DNA from: Desulfovibrio sp.
Lineage (GTDB): Bacteria; Desulfobacterota; Desulfovibrionia; Desulfovibrionales; Desulfovibrionaceae
Assembly: GCF_019424165.1 (NCBI RefSeq)
Contig: NZ_JAHZAA010000003.1
Coordinates: 13,473-77,472 of the forward strand
Direction of reading: 5' to 3'
Length of the DNA stretch: 64,000 bases
Positions 26,071 to 35,616 of the stretch are shown here, one piece after another. Below the pieces are notes generated by a model that worked only from the letters and a program-made list of their open reading frames with translations, did no database searches and was not told the origin of the DNA. Each line of letters begins with the position of its first letter. Position 1 is the stretch's first letter. Made by a program: the position numbers and the translations under genes.

Positions 26071-27885
26071 ATGGATACGCAAAAAATATCTCCTGCCAGT
26101 GTGGTAAAGTCTCTGGGCCTTGTATTTGGTGATATCGGCACAAGCCCCATATACACTCTGGCAGTCATTTTTATGATGACGGAAAGAACCGAGGCCAACT
26201 TTATCGGCATTCTTTCGCTGATCGTCTGGACGCTGATTTTACTTGTCACTGTGGAATATGCCTGGCTGGCCATGAGCCTGAGCAAAGCCGGAGAAGGCGG
26301 CACCATTGTGCTGCTTTCCATCCTGCGGCCCATGTTGCAGTCCGGAAAAAAAATAGGTGTGGCCTCGGTGCTGGCCTTTATCGGGGTTTCACTGCTTGTG
26401 GGTGACGGCGTCATTACCCCGGCCATCACCATACTTTCGGCTGTAGAGGGGCTGGTGCTGCTGCCCGGCCTTGAGGACGTCTCGCAAGGCACGCTTGTTG
26501 TGCTGGCCCTGCTTGTGGCCGTCTTTCTTTTTTCCATTCAGAAAAACGGCAGCAGCAGGCTTTCCGCCTTTTTTGGCCCGGTCATGGCCGTATGGTTCGG
26601 TGTGCTGGCCTGTTCCGGCCTGGCTGCCATCGGCCAGTTTCCGGCGGTGCTGAAGGCCGTTAATCCCTGGTATGGCATTGATTTCATGATGCGTAACGGT
26701 CTGGCAGGTTTTTTTGTGCTGTCAGAGGTCATCCTGTGCGCCACGGGCGGCGAGGCCCTGTATGCCGATATGGGGCATATGGGCCGCAAGCCCATCCTGG
26801 CGGCATGGGGCATTGTCCTCACCGCGCTTTTGCTGTGTTATATGGGGCAGACGGCCTTTCTCATCCATAACCCGGGCGCGAACAACGTGCTGTTCGAGAT
26901 GGTCCGCAGTCAGGCCCGGTGGCTGTACGCTCCCTTTCTGGTGCTGAGCCTGCTGGCGACCATCATTGCGTCCCAGTCACTCATAAGCGGCATATTTTCC
27001 ATTATGTACCAGAGCATGGCCACGCATATCATGCCCCTTTTCAAGGTGGACTACACCTCAAAAGAAATGCACTCGCAGATCTACATAGGCTCTGTAAACT
27101 GGGCGCTCTTTCTTGCCGTGGTGCTGGTCATAGTGGGCTTCAGGGAATCGCACAGGCTCGCCGCCGCCTACGGCCTGGCCGTTACCGGAACCATGACCAT
27201 TACGGGCATTCTTATGACCTGGATATTCCACCTGAAAAACCGCCCCTGGCTGTGCGCCACTGCTGCGGCCATCAGCGTGCTGGACGTGGTGTATCTGGTG
27301 GCGAACTTTTACAAGCTGCCGCACGGGGGCTACTGGTCGCTGGTCATTGCCATGATACCCTTGGGGATCATCCTTATTTACACGCAGGGGCAGAAGGCAG
27401 TGTATCAGCGCATGCAGCCCATGCCCCGCGATGTCTTCATGGAAAAATTTACAAAACAGAGAAGGCAGGGGCATACCATCAAGGGAACGGCCATCTTTTT
27501 CCTGCGCAGTCTGGACAGCATATCGCCGTATATCTGCAAGACCATGTTTGATAACGGCATCATTTACGAACGCAATGTGATGCTGAGCATTGTGCGCACA
27601 TACGAGCCGCAGGGCCTGGAATGCCACTTTGAAGATACGCAGATTGCCGGGATTCAGGTGTTTACCGTCACAGCAGGGTATATGGAGCATATAGATATTG
27701 ACGGTCTGCTGGAAAAAACGGGTATAAAGCCGCGAGCCATATTTTATGGCGTTGAGGATATATTCACCCGTTCCATTGTCTGGAAGGTCTATGCGGTCAT
27801 CAAAAAGCTGGCTCCGCCATTTGTGCAGTTTTATAAGCTGCCGCTGCATTCCGTGCACGGTGTGATAAGCCGTATTTCGCTTTAG
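26071..27885 (+). CDS. kup: Low-affinity potassium/proton symporter Kup
   Basis: This 604-residue inner membrane protein has 12 helices in the first 430 residues and a hydrophilic cytoplasmic C-terminal domain. The family start SLGLVFGDIGTSPIYTL, the segment GEGGTIVLLS and LSEVILCATGGEALYADMGH are intact. It brings K+ into the cell together with protons, chiefly in acid or osmotic stress. GGTGGAGG before ATG 26071 decides the start. It ends just before an intrinsic terminator. Confidence 0.95.
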   Translation: MDTQKISPASVVKSLGLVFGDIGTSPIYTLAVIFMMTERTEANFIGILSLIVWTLILLVTVEYAWLAMSLSKAGEGGTIVLLSILRPMLQSGKKIGVASVLAFIGVSLLVGDGVITPAITILSAVEGLVLLPGLEDVSQGTLVVLALLVAVFLFSIQKNGSSRLSAFFGPVMAVWFGVLACSGLAAIGQFPAVLKAVNPWYGIDFMMRNGLAGFFVLSEVILCATGGEALYADMGHMGRKPILAAWGIVLTALLLCYMGQTAFLIHNPGANNVLFEMVRSQARWLYAPFLVLSLLATIIASQSLISGIFSIMYQSMATHIMPLFKVDYTSKEMHSQIYIGSVNWALFLAVVLVIVGFRESHRLAAAYGLAVTGTMTITGILMTWIFHLKNRPWLCATAAAISVLDVVYLVANFYKLPHGGYWSLVIAMIPLGIILIYTQGQKAVYQRMQPMPRDVFMEKFTKQRRQGHTIKGTAIFFLRSLDSISPYICKTMFDNGIIYERNVMLSIVRTYEPQGLECHFEDTQIAGIQVFTVTAGYMEHIDIDGLLEKTGIKPRAIFYGVEDIFTRSIVWKVYAVIKKLAPPFVQFYKLPLHSVHGVISRISL

Positions 27886-27953
27886 GGAGGCACTCAAAAG
27901 CATCCTTTGCCGCTCCGGCGACACCAGGTATCCGTGCAGCCTGGGGCTGCCTG

Positions 27954-27983
27954 AAAAAGGCCGGGAAAATCCCGGCCTTTTTT
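27954..27983. terminator. Terminator after kup
   Basis: AAGGCCGGGA pairs with TCCCGGCCTT around 2-4 bases, with A bases before and TTTTTT after. It can also serve the convergent small gene at 28055-28372. Confidence 0.9.
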
Positions 27984-28054
27984 CTGCTGCACTTGACGGC
28001 AATCGAAGGCGGAAGCGTTGTTCCGCTGTGTCTGCGATGCGGAGCGCCGCTCTG

Positions 28055-28372
28055 CTAGGACGGGCTGTGCTGTTCCCGGCTTTGGGGGGAGGGCGCTTCC
28101 ACAGGGGTGTTTTCCGGGGCGGGGCGTTCCGCGGGCTGCTCTGAGGGTTGCGCCGCAGTTTGTTCTGTGGGCATGCCGGAGGCGTCCGCCGGAAGAGTGC
28201 CGGTGATTTCTGCCGGGGCTGTGGGCGCGGGGGTGGTTTCGTTCTGCGCTGCCGGGGTGTGATTTTGTTCGTCCTGGGCGCGCTGCCCAAGCATCATCTG
28301 TGTCAGCAGGGTGATGATGAAAACAATTGTGGACATGATAATGATAACGGCCATTTTTTTCTTGTCTTGCAT
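28055..28372 (-). CDS. Small membrane-anchored Pro/Ala/Gln/Thr-rich protein
   Basis: I do not recognise this 105-residue protein. It opens with MQDKKK and one hydrophobic helix (about 8-28), so it is a single-pass membrane protein. The rest is a low-complexity tail rich in Pro, Ala, Gln, Thr and Glu, likely disordered in the periplasm. ATG 28372 follows a GAGG box 8 bases upstream. It is convergent with kup and divergent from the YqjD-like trio. Confidence 0.55.
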   Translation of the reverse strand: MQDKKKMAVIIIMSTIVFIITLLTQMMLGQRAQDEQNHTPAAQNETTPAPTAPAEITGTLPADASGMPTEQTAAQPSEQPAERPAPENTPVEAPSPQSREQHSPS

Positions 28373-28599
28373 GAAAACCTCGCCTCGATTTTTTGCATAC
28401 TTCTGCTGATTGTTGTCCGAAAAAGCGGCTGTGTAAAGCGCACTGCCGGAAACATGCACGCAGGCCATGCAACCGGTACGCCTGACAGCACGCCTGCTGT
28501 TGCGTGCCCGGGACTATTGGGATACGTTGCGGATATGGTCAGGTATGTGAAAATGCGCCCGGCCATTGTACAGGCCGGGTGCCTGAAAAGGAGAAACAT

Positions 28600-28914
28600 A
28601 TGAGCGTGAAGAACGAAGAAAATATGGATACCTTGAAAGAAGAAGTGCAGGCCCTGCGCAAGCAGATTGAAAGCCTTGCCAAGGTCGCGGAAAAAAAGGC
28701 CTCGCACCATGCGGCCTTTCTGAGTGCCAACCTGGAAGACGAAGTTGAAAAATACCAGAAGCTCGCGGCGGAAAAACTGCAAAAAGCTCTGGCCGCTGGT
28801 GGAGACGGCGTTGAAAACGTCAGCGAGCGCATACGTCAGAATCCTCTGGGCAGCCTGCTGCTGGCCTTTGGGGCGGGATATGTGCTTTCCGTCCTCTTTC
28901 GGCACGGGAAGTAG
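28600..28914 (+). CDS. YqjD/ElaB-like (DUF883) tail-anchored protein
   Basis: This 104-residue protein has a charged, coiled N-terminal part (residues 1-75) and a short C-terminal segment RQNPLGSLLLAFGAGYVLSVL, the glycine-containing anchor typical of ElaB/YqjD proteins. In E. coli such proteins sit in the inner membrane and bind ribosomes in stationary phase; the role here is inferred. AAAAGGAG precedes ATG 28600. It heads three closely packed genes, with 8 bases to the next. Confidence 0.8.
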   Translation: MSVKNEENMDTLKEEVQALRKQIESLAKVAEKKASHHAAFLSANLEDEVEKYQKLAAEKLQKALAAGGDGVENVSERIRQNPLGSLLLAFGAGYVLSVLFRHGK

Positions 28915-28922
28915 TACCTGGC

Positions 28923-29222
28923 GTGAACGGCCTTACTGAAATATTAATCCGCTTCTTTGACCTCTTGGAGGCCGAGGGCCGGCAGTTGCAGCGCAACGCG
29001 CTGCGTACGGTGCGCATGGCTGTGCTGCTGGTTCTTGGCCTGATTTTTGGGGCCGCGGCTGTGGCCTTTCTGGTCGCGGCCCTGTATCAGGCATTGATTG
29101 TCATCCTGCATCCGGCCTGGGTCATGTGCATTCTGGCCCTGGTATGTGCGGGCATTGCCGGGGGGGCGTTATGTCTGTCTCGTCCACGCAAGAAAACACC
29201 ACACAAGAAAGTATCACAGTAG
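28923..29222 (+). CDS. YqjE-like small membrane protein
   Basis: A 99-residue protein with an amphipathic N-terminus and two membrane helices (about 31-58 and 65-85), followed by a Lys-rich end. This is the shape of YqjE / holin-superfamily III proteins, which commonly sit next to DUF883 genes. The likely start is GTG 28923. It overlaps the next gene by 52 bases in another frame, so translation is probably coupled. Confidence 0.7.
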   Translation: MNGLTEILIRFFDLLEAEGRQLQRNALRTVRMAVLLVLGLIFGAAAVAFLVAALYQALIVILHPAWVMCILALVCAGIAGGALCLSRPRKKTPHKKVSQ

Positions 29223-29557
29223 ATGAGGCCAAGCGCCGCCTGCGTGAAGCTGCCTCCGGATTTGATCCGTACTCCCTGGTGCGCAGGCGTCCCCTGACCT
29301 GTACCGGAAGCGCCTTTTTGCTCGGCCTGGGCTGGCATTGGGCGCAGCCCGGACGCATGACATCGGGCGTGATGGCCTTTGCGTTGCAGAGTATGAGCAA
29401 AGTGGTGGCCGGAAGCCTGGCTGCGCGCCTCAAAGGCGCTTTTTCAGAAGCATCCGCTACCGGTGAAGCCGGCGGCGGTACGCCCGGAACTGCCGGGCCG
29501 GACTCCGCCGCCCCTGTGTCGCCGTCCAGTGAGGATGCCGCCGCGCCGCAAGTATAG
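29171..29557 (+). CDS. Hypothetical protein, third gene of the YqjD-like trio
   Basis: This 128-residue protein has a short hydrophobic stretch (about 44-60, TGSAFLLGLGWHW) preceded by FDPYSLVRRRPL, and a Gly/Ala/Pro/Ser-rich tail that is probably disordered. I know no family for it; position suggests a role with the two preceding membrane proteins, as yqjK has in enterobacteria. ATG 29171 lies inside the previous gene and has no strong ribosome site. The next 257 bases hold no gene. Confidence 0.55.
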   Translation: MSVSSTQENTTQESITVDEAKRRLREAASGFDPYSLVRRRPLTCTGSAFLLGLGWHWAQPGRMTSGVMAFALQSMSKVVAGSLAARLKGAFSEASATGEAGGGTPGTAGPDSAAPVSPSSEDAAAPQV

Positions 29558-29814
29558 GCTGCTGCGCTTCTGAAATGCCCGATATGGCGGTTGAGGCTCC
29601 GCGACCGCCTGGCCCGGATGGGGGCTGCCTTTATGCGCGCTGTGGGTGCTGAAACGAAGACCGTAAAAAATTAAAAGGCTCTGTTCGCAATGTTCAGTGC
29701 GTTCAAAGCGGCTTTTGGCGTGAGCGTGTGAGGCGTTGAAAAATGCCGCCTTTTTTAGTTTGTCGGGCGTGATGAAAAAACGTTATGCGCCCATGTTTGT
29801 TGTGGAAAGGCCAT

Positions 29815-30834
29815 ATGGACGAAAAAAAGATTTTTGAATTTCTGACTGACGGCTACGCCATTGCCGCTGTAGTAACGGCCATACTGTTCTATTTCACCAT
29901 CCGGGGGCAGAAGCGCAGCGCCAATATTGTCATGCATCTGGCGCGCGTTTGCGCTGCCTGCGCCCTTGTGATGGCCATAAGTCTTTGTGCGCGGGAACTG
30001 GTGGACAAGTTCGGGGCAACATTTATCAACCCGCGCTACATCAATATTTTCCAGCATGTGTCCATTGTTCTTATTCTCATCCGTGAATCCTTTCTGGGAA
30101 TTGACCGCTTTTGCGATCATCTTGCCAGAACCAGCGGCGACGCCACTTCGGCGCGCATTGTGTCACGCCTGCTCAAGGCGTCCATCTGCCTGTGCGCCAT
30201 ACTGTTTTTCGGTGAATATCTGGGCATAAGCTTTGCCGGACTGCTGACGTTCGGCGGTATAGGCGGCATTGCCATCGGCCTGGCGGGCAAGAATATTCTG
30301 GGGAACTTTTTTTCAGGGCTGATGCTGTATTTCGACCGCCCCTTCAATATCGGCGACTGGATAAAATCGCCTGACCGCAATATTGAGGGCACGGTGATGG
30401 AGATCGGCTGGCGCATGTCCAAGATCATGACATTCGAGCATTACCCCGTATATGTGCCCAATGATGTTTTTTCATCCATTTGTATAGAGAATGTGGGCCG
30501 CATAGCCAACTATCGTATCAAGCTGCAGATAGGCCTGCGCTATGAGGATGCGGACAAGATCCAGGCTGTTACCGATGCGCTGAAAAAAATGCTCCACGAT
30601 GAACCGCGCATTGATAAAAACCAGGAAGTTCTTGTCGTTTTTAACGAATTTGCCTCTTCATCCCTGAATATCCTGATCTACTGCTACGCAAAAACGACCA
30701 ACTGGGCGCAGTTTATGCAAACACAGCACGATGTGTATCTCGGCATCGTCTCGGTGGTGCACGGCCTTGGTGCGGACTTTGCCTTTCCCACGCAAACGCT
30801 TTATCTCGAAAAAGACGACGCCCCGGGCGCATAA
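29815..30834 (+). CDS. Small-conductance mechanosensitive channel (MscS family)
   Basis: This 339-residue protein has about five N-terminal membrane helices. The pore-lining helix has the family's Gly/Ala pattern (GGIGGIAIGLAGKNILGNFFSG), followed by LMLYFDRPFNIGDWI of the beta domain and a cytoplasmic alpha/beta domain. It should open under membrane tension and release solutes. The N-terminal helices are not those of E. coli MscS, so the family member is of a longer type. AAAGG precedes ATG 29815. It appears to be transcribed alone. Confidence 0.92.
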   Translation: MDEKKIFEFLTDGYAIAAVVTAILFYFTIRGQKRSANIVMHLARVCAACALVMAISLCARELVDKFGATFINPRYINIFQHVSIVLILIRESFLGIDRFCDHLARTSGDATSARIVSRLLKASICLCAILFFGEYLGISFAGLLTFGGIGGIAIGLAGKNILGNFFSGLMLYFDRPFNIGDWIKSPDRNIEGTVMEIGWRMSKIMTFEHYPVYVPNDVFSSICIENVGRIANYRIKLQIGLRYEDADKIQAVTDALKKMLHDEPRIDKNQEVLVVFNEFASSSLNILIYCYAKTTNWAQFMQTQHDVYLGIVSVVHGLGADFAFPTQTLYLEKDDAPGA

Positions 30835-30963
30835 CCGACGCCGGGGGGGCGGCAGTATTGCAACGGCTGCACGTCCTGCCAAATCCGGGCCGGGTCTTTA
30901 CTTTTGCAGGATGAGGCAATATTATTTGCTTCATCGTATCAATTTATAATTATTGGTAATTAT

Positions 30964-32793
30964 ATGAAGACGGGATTATACCCTGCCGCCAGAAACAAGC
31001 GCGGCAGGAACTGGGCGGCTGATGCGCTTTTTGTGGTGCTGGCCGCCCTTTATGCCATGGCCGTTGCCCAGGGGATCGTCTCGCTTTCCGGTCATGGCGC
31101 CGAGCTCGACAGCGATCTGTCGTGCTACGCTTTTGCTATGGCAGGGGAGCACCTGCCGGATAATTTTCACGGAGACCCTTTGCTGCATGAGGTGACTCCG
31201 GCCAACTCGCTCTGGAATCTTCAGCAGTTTGCCGCAGAATTGCTGACGCCGGGCGACCAGTATGCCGTGGGGCTGCTGTGGGCAGGGGCGCTTATCATTT
31301 TTGTTTATCTGGTGAGCATGTATCTGCTGGGGCGGTGGTTGTACGGCAGCCCCGGCCCGGCGCTCATGCTGGCTCTGCTCATGAGCGTTACAGTATGGGT
31401 GGGCTGGGGAACTTTCTGGGGCGTGACCCATTCCGACCCGGTGCCGCGCACATTTTTTGCGGCCCTGTGGCCTTTTATGCTTATGGGGGCGGTGGCCGCC
31501 ATGCGCCATGCCTTCTGGCGTCCCGTTGCCATGCTGGCAGCGGGGCTGGGCATGTGGGTGCACGGCCTGGGAGCGCTTAATACCGGCGCCATGTTTTTTA
31601 TGGCCTTCTTTTTTTGCAGGCCGGCGGGCTGGAGCTGGGCAAAGCATCTGGGTAACCTGACCCTGTGCCTGATATTTTTCTTTGTGCCGGTGCTGACGTT
31701 TTTGTGGCCTTCTCTCGGGCAGAAACAGGCATTCAGCCCGGCAGACATCGAAATGTTCCATGAGCTGTTTTCGCAGCGCTGGGCCAAGGATTACGGCCGG
31801 TTCGCCGAACGGCTGGCCTTGTTTTTAAGCTGGAGCAAACCCAACTTCTGGATTCTGCTGGCCGGCTTCGGCAGCTGGCTTGTGGTCCGGCGCAACGGCA
31901 GCCCCCGGCTTCGGCAACTGGCGGCCATGTGTCCGGCCTTTGTGCTGGCCCTTGCCCTGGTATCCACATTCTCATGGCTTGAGTCTCTTCTGGCGCCGCC
32001 TATGGGGCGTTTGCCCATGGCGCATGAGTTTGTGCGCGGGCTGCGCTACCTTATTCCCCTGGCATGGATCATGTTGGCCGGGGTGTTGGCCTTGTTCTGG
32101 CCGCGCATGGCAGCCTGGCTGCGCGTGGGCCTTTGTGCTCTGGCGGTGCTGCTTATGCTGCTTTGCAACGGCGACCGGCAAAATGTGGCCGCACTCTACA
32201 GCATAGCCGGGCATACGGGGCTTCCCATGCCCTATATGAGCCGGGCGGAAGGATTTTCTGTCCGTGCCGGCAGCCACCGTGAAGCCCTGCTGGCCCTCAA
32301 GGAAAAAACGGTTCCCGGCGATACCGTTTTCAGCAATTCCGGTGACCTGGGCGTAAGGTATATGGCGCAACGCGGACTTTTTCTTACGTTCAAAGACGGC
32401 TATCACCCGTACTACAATAAAAATTCCGAGCAGGCCCGGGAGTGGCTTGCCAATGAGAAGCTGCGCCTGCAAAGCCCCACCGGCTATGTGGATGTGTGGT
32501 TGCAGTCCGGCCTGCCGTGGCTGTTCTGTGACCGGCCGCAAGACCGTGCCATGCTGGAAAAATACGGAAACGTGGTGTGGGAAAATTCCGGCTGGCTTAT
32601 TGTCCGCCGTCATGAGGGCGGCATGCCTGCCGGGGGGGATTCCGCCTCTGCTGTTTCGGGCGAAAAAAACGCCCCGACGGAAGGACTCCTGCAAGAGGGC
32701 CATGCTCCGGACCAGACCCCGGACCAGACCCCGGGCCAGACCCCGGGCCAGGCTCCGGACCAGACGCCCGGCGTTGCAGTGCCTGCGCCGTAG
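30964..32793 (+). CDS. Polytopic membrane protein of unknown function
   Basis: This 609-residue protein has about 10-12 membrane helices up to residue 420, then a soluble domain of about 150 residues. The layout (SDLSCYAFAMAGEHLPDNFHGDPLL between helices 1 and 2, an acidic pair in the first loop) resembles integral membrane glycosyltransferases of the GT-C fold, but I cannot name a family. The last 45 residues include a tandem Asp/Gly-Gln-Thr-Pro repeat. The ribosome site before ATG 30964 is weak. An upstream in-frame start at 30904 is possible. AT-rich DNA precedes it (30900-30965). Confidence 0.7.
   Translation: MKTGLYPAARNKRGRNWAADALFVVLAALYAMAVAQGIVSLSGHGAELDSDLSCYAFAMAGEHLPDNFHGDPLLHEVTPANSLWNLQQFAAELLTPGDQYAVGLLWAGALIIFVYLVSMYLLGRWLYGSPGPALMLALLMSVTVWVGWGTFWGVTHSDPVPRTFFAALWPFMLMGAVAAMRHAFWRPVAMLAAGLGMWVHGLGALNTGAMFFMAFFFCRPAGWSWAKHLGNLTLCLIFFFVPVLTFLWPSLGQKQAFSPADIEMFHELFSQRWAKDYGRFAERLALFLSWSKPNFWILLAGFGSWLVVRRNGSPRLRQLAAMCPAFVLALALVSTFSWLESLLAPPMGRLPMAHEFVRGLRYLIPLAWIMLAGVLALFWPRMAAWLRVGLCALAVLLMLLCNGDRQNVAALYSIAGHTGLPMPYMSRAEGFSVRAGSHREALLALKEKTVPGDTVFSNSGDLGVRYMAQRGLFLTFKDGYHPYYNKNSEQAREWLANEKLRLQSPTGYVDVWLQSGLPWLFCDRPQDRAMLEKYGNVVWENSGWLIVRRHEGGMPAGGDSASAVSGEKNAPTEGLLQEGHAPDQTPDQTPGQTPGQAPDQTPGVAVPAP
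32704..32763 (+). repeat. Five 12-bp tandem repeats coding Asp/Gly-Gln-Thr/Ala-Pro
   Basis: Five units such as ACCCCGGACCAG follow each other within the 3' end of the membrane protein gene. Because the unit is a multiple of three, copy number can change without a frameshift. Confidence 0.9.
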
Positions 32794-33011
32794 AATCCGC
32801 ATAAGGCCGACGGCACGGCTGTTTTCAGCATACGGCACAAATGCCGGGGGTTGGGGCATGCGCGGATACCAGCCATGCCGGGTGTTTCGCCCGGAGGTCA
32901 TGCCGGATGCCCTGCCGTGCCGGGGCATGCCATGTCCGGGCGCTTGCCTGGAGCGGCCCGATTGAGCATAATCAGCGGGTTGAAACCTTCAGCTCCATGT
33001 GGAGGACTCCC

Positions 33012-33803
33012 ATGCAGCCCGAACTTCTGCTTTTTGATATCGGCAATACTTCCATCAAAATCGGACTGGCGCACGAGCGGCAGGTGGTCACTTCCTACAC
33101 GCTGCGCACCGATGCGGGGCAGACGGCGGATGATCTGGGGCTGAAGCTCGCAACCCTGCTTGGGCATGCGGGCGTTACGCCGCAGAGCCTGCGGGCCTGT
33201 GTGGCTTCTTCGGTGGTTCCGGGCTTTGATCCGCTGCTGCGTGAGGCCGTGGCCCGCTATGTGGACTGCCCCCTGTATCGCGTTGGCGCTGATTTGTCCG
33301 TGCCGCTTGAAAACCGCTATGAGCGCCCGGCCGAGGTCGGGGCCGACAGGCTGGTGGGGGCCTACGCGGCCCGCCGTTTGTATCCGGAATTTCCGGGCCT
33401 GCTGGTGGTTGATTTCGGCACGGCGGTGACCATTGACTGTGTTAACGGTGACGCCTACATGGGCGGCCTGATTTTTCCCGGCCCGCGTACCGCATTAAGC
33501 GCCCTTTCACGCGAGGCGGCAAAGCTGCCCAGGGTTAACCTGGACGTGCGGGCCGATGAGCCGACCCCGGGGCGCAGTACGGCCACCAGCATACAGCACG
33601 GGCTGGTTTTCGGTTTTGCCTGTATGGTTGAAGGGCTTGCGCAGCGCCTCAAGCGTCAGTTGCCCGGGCCTGTCAGGGTGTTGGGAACCGGAGGTTTTGC
33701 GGCGTCCATCGCCAGGGTAAGCCCGGTTTTTGACCATGTGCTGCCCGCCTTGCTGCTTGAGGGTTTACGCCGCCTGTACTATGAAGAACGCACGGAGTTC
33801 TGA
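33012..33803 (+). CDS. coaX: Type III pantothenate kinase
   Basis: This 263-residue kinase performs the first step of coenzyme A synthesis. The ASKHA-fold motifs are present: the phosphate loop LLFDIGNTSIKIG, the GADRLVGAYAA pantothenate-binding segment, and VVDFGTAVTIDCV with its catalytic Asp. Type III enzymes need a monovalent cation and are not inhibited by CoA. GGAGG lies before ATG 33012; longer frames upstream have no family sequence. It is followed by eno after 173 bases. Confidence 0.95.
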   Translation: MQPELLLFDIGNTSIKIGLAHERQVVTSYTLRTDAGQTADDLGLKLATLLGHAGVTPQSLRACVASSVVPGFDPLLREAVARYVDCPLYRVGADLSVPLENRYERPAEVGADRLVGAYAARRLYPEFPGLLVVDFGTAVTIDCVNGDAYMGGLIFPGPRTALSALSREAAKLPRVNLDVRADEPTPGRSTATSIQHGLVFGFACMVEGLAQRLKRQLPGPVRVLGTGGFAASIARVSPVFDHVLPALLLEGLRRLYYEERTEF

Positions 33804-33976
33804 TATGCTGCTGGTGAGCACGGCCCGTTGCTTCCGGTTTTGTCCGTAGGCCTGAAGGCCGCAACGGGCGTTGGAAAAATTTTGAAATGCCTATTCTCAA
33901 CGGTACAATGCGCTGATTCGCAGATGCGTCATATCGATTGATTGAAAACAAGCCCAAGAGGGCAAAGGAGCCACAC

Positions 33977-35275
33977 ATGAGCAGCATTGCCTCGGTATTT
34001 GGCCGTGAAATTCTGGATTCGCGCGGTAATCCCACCGTCGAGGTGGAAGTGACCCTGGAATCCGGGCTCAGAGCACGGGCCGCTGTGCCTTCCGGGGCGT
34101 CCACCGGCAGCCGCGAAGCTCTGGAAATGCGTGACGGCGACAAAGCACGGTACTGCGGCAAGGGCGTCACCAAAGCCGTGGACCATGTGAACAGCGAGAT
34201 CGCCGATGCCCTGCTCGGCATGGATTCACTGCGTCAGGTGCAGATAGACAATACCCTTATCGACCTGGACGGCACGGATAACAAATCCCGGCTTGGGGCC
34301 AACGCCATGCTTGGTGTGTCTATGGCCTGCGCCAGGGTGGCGGCGTCCTTTCTGGGCCTGCCCCTGTACAAGTACCTCGGCGGCATCAACGCCAAGGTGC
34401 TGCCCGCGCCCATGATGAACATCATCAACGGCGGGGCGCATGCTCCCAACAATCTGGATATCCAGGAATTCATGATCATGCCCGTGGGGGCCATGACCTT
34501 TCGTGATTCGCTGCGTATGGGTACAGAAATCTTCCATATGCTGCAGGCCATTCTTAAAAAAGACGGTCACGTCACCAGCGTGGGCGACGAGGGCGGCTTT
34601 GCCCCCAACCTCAAGAATCACGATGAGGCCTTCACTTACATCATCAAGGCTATCGAAGAGGCCGGCTATAATCCCGGCACCGAGGTGGCGCTGGCTATTG
34701 ATGCCGCGTCCAGCGAATTCTACAAGGACGGCAAATACGTTCTTGCCGGAGAAGGCAAAACCTTCAACAGTGCCGAACTGAGCGAGTGGATGGCTGAATT
34801 CACCCGCAAGTACCCCCTTATCTCCATTGAAGACGGCATGGCCGAAAGCGATTGGGACGGCTGGGGCATGCTGACCGCCAGCCTGGGCGATCATGTGCAG
34901 CTTGTGGGCGACGACGTTTTTGTGACCAATCCCTCCATTCTGGCCGAGGGCATTGCCGAGGGCGTGGCAAACTCCATCCTCATCAAGCTCAACCAGATCG
35001 GCACAGTCACAGAAACGCTGGATACCATTGAAATGGCTAAAGAAGCTGCCTATACTACCGTTATTTCGCATCGTTCCGGCGAAACGGAAGACAGCTTCAT
35101 TGCGGATCTGGCCGTGGGCGTCAATTCCGGGCAGATCAAAACCGGCTCTCTGTGCCGTTCCGAGCGCATGTCCAAGTACAACCAGTTGCTGCGCATTGAA
35201 GAAGAACTGGGCGACGATGCCGAATTCTTCGGTCCCATGCTGGCGGAATACTATTCGCTGGGTACAGAAGAATAA
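33977..35275 (+). CDS. eno: Enolase
   Basis: This 432-residue glycolytic enzyme converts 2-phosphoglycerate to phosphoenolpyruvate. Conserved segments are SRGNPTVEVEV, SGASTGSREALE, the active-site GDEGGFAP, the metal ligands near SIEDGMAE and GDDVFVTN, and the Lys in IKLNQIGTVTE. CAAAGGAG precedes ATG 33977. It ends before a strong terminator and is probably a single gene or co-transcribed with coaX. Confidence 0.98.
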   Translation: MSSIASVFGREILDSRGNPTVEVEVTLESGLRARAAVPSGASTGSREALEMRDGDKARYCGKGVTKAVDHVNSEIADALLGMDSLRQVQIDNTLIDLDGTDNKSRLGANAMLGVSMACARVAASFLGLPLYKYLGGINAKVLPAPMMNIINGGAHAPNNLDIQEFMIMPVGAMTFRDSLRMGTEIFHMLQAILKKDGHVTSVGDEGGFAPNLKNHDEAFTYIIKAIEEAGYNPGTEVALAIDAASSEFYKDGKYVLAGEGKTFNSAELSEWMAEFTRKYPLISIEDGMAESDWDGWGMLTASLGDHVQLVGDDVFVTNPSILAEGIAEGVANSILIKLNQIGTVTETLDTIEMAKEAAYTTVISHRSGETEDSFIADLAVGVNSGQIKTGSLCRSERMSKYNQLLRIEEELGDDAEFFGPMLAEYYSLGTEE

Positions 35276-35424
35276 GGCAGGTTCTACCCGAAATGCCTGT
35301 TCGCGCTGCGTCCGTTCACGCCTCGCCGCAGGGCGGTGTGATGCCGCCAAAGGCCGCATTTACCTGGGCCGGGCTACCCGGCAGCGCTTTCAGACAGGTT
35401 TCGGAACTGACCGGATAATACAGT

Positions 35425-35461
35425 CAAAACCCGCGTCCGCCATCGGCAGACGCGGGTTTTG
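35425..35461 (+). terminator. Terminator after eno
   Basis: AAAACCCGCGTC pairs perfectly with GACGCGGGTTTT around an 11-base loop. The stem's own T-run provides the release site, 150 bases after the stop. Confidence 0.82.
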
Positions 35462-35616
35462 CCGTAATGGTGGCACGTCGCGGGATGCTGTTCCGGTAGT
35501 GAAAAATGAGGCATGCGCCCTTGAGCTTGAAGCCGGGGCAGTCTATACTGCTAACATCGCATGACTATACGTTGTTGCCCCCCCTGCGGACCAAGAAAAA
35601 ATACATGGAGCAAGCC

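Noticed and set aside
32704..32763. CRISPR-like array
   Set aside because: The 12-base units are contiguous, code for protein in frame and have no spacers.
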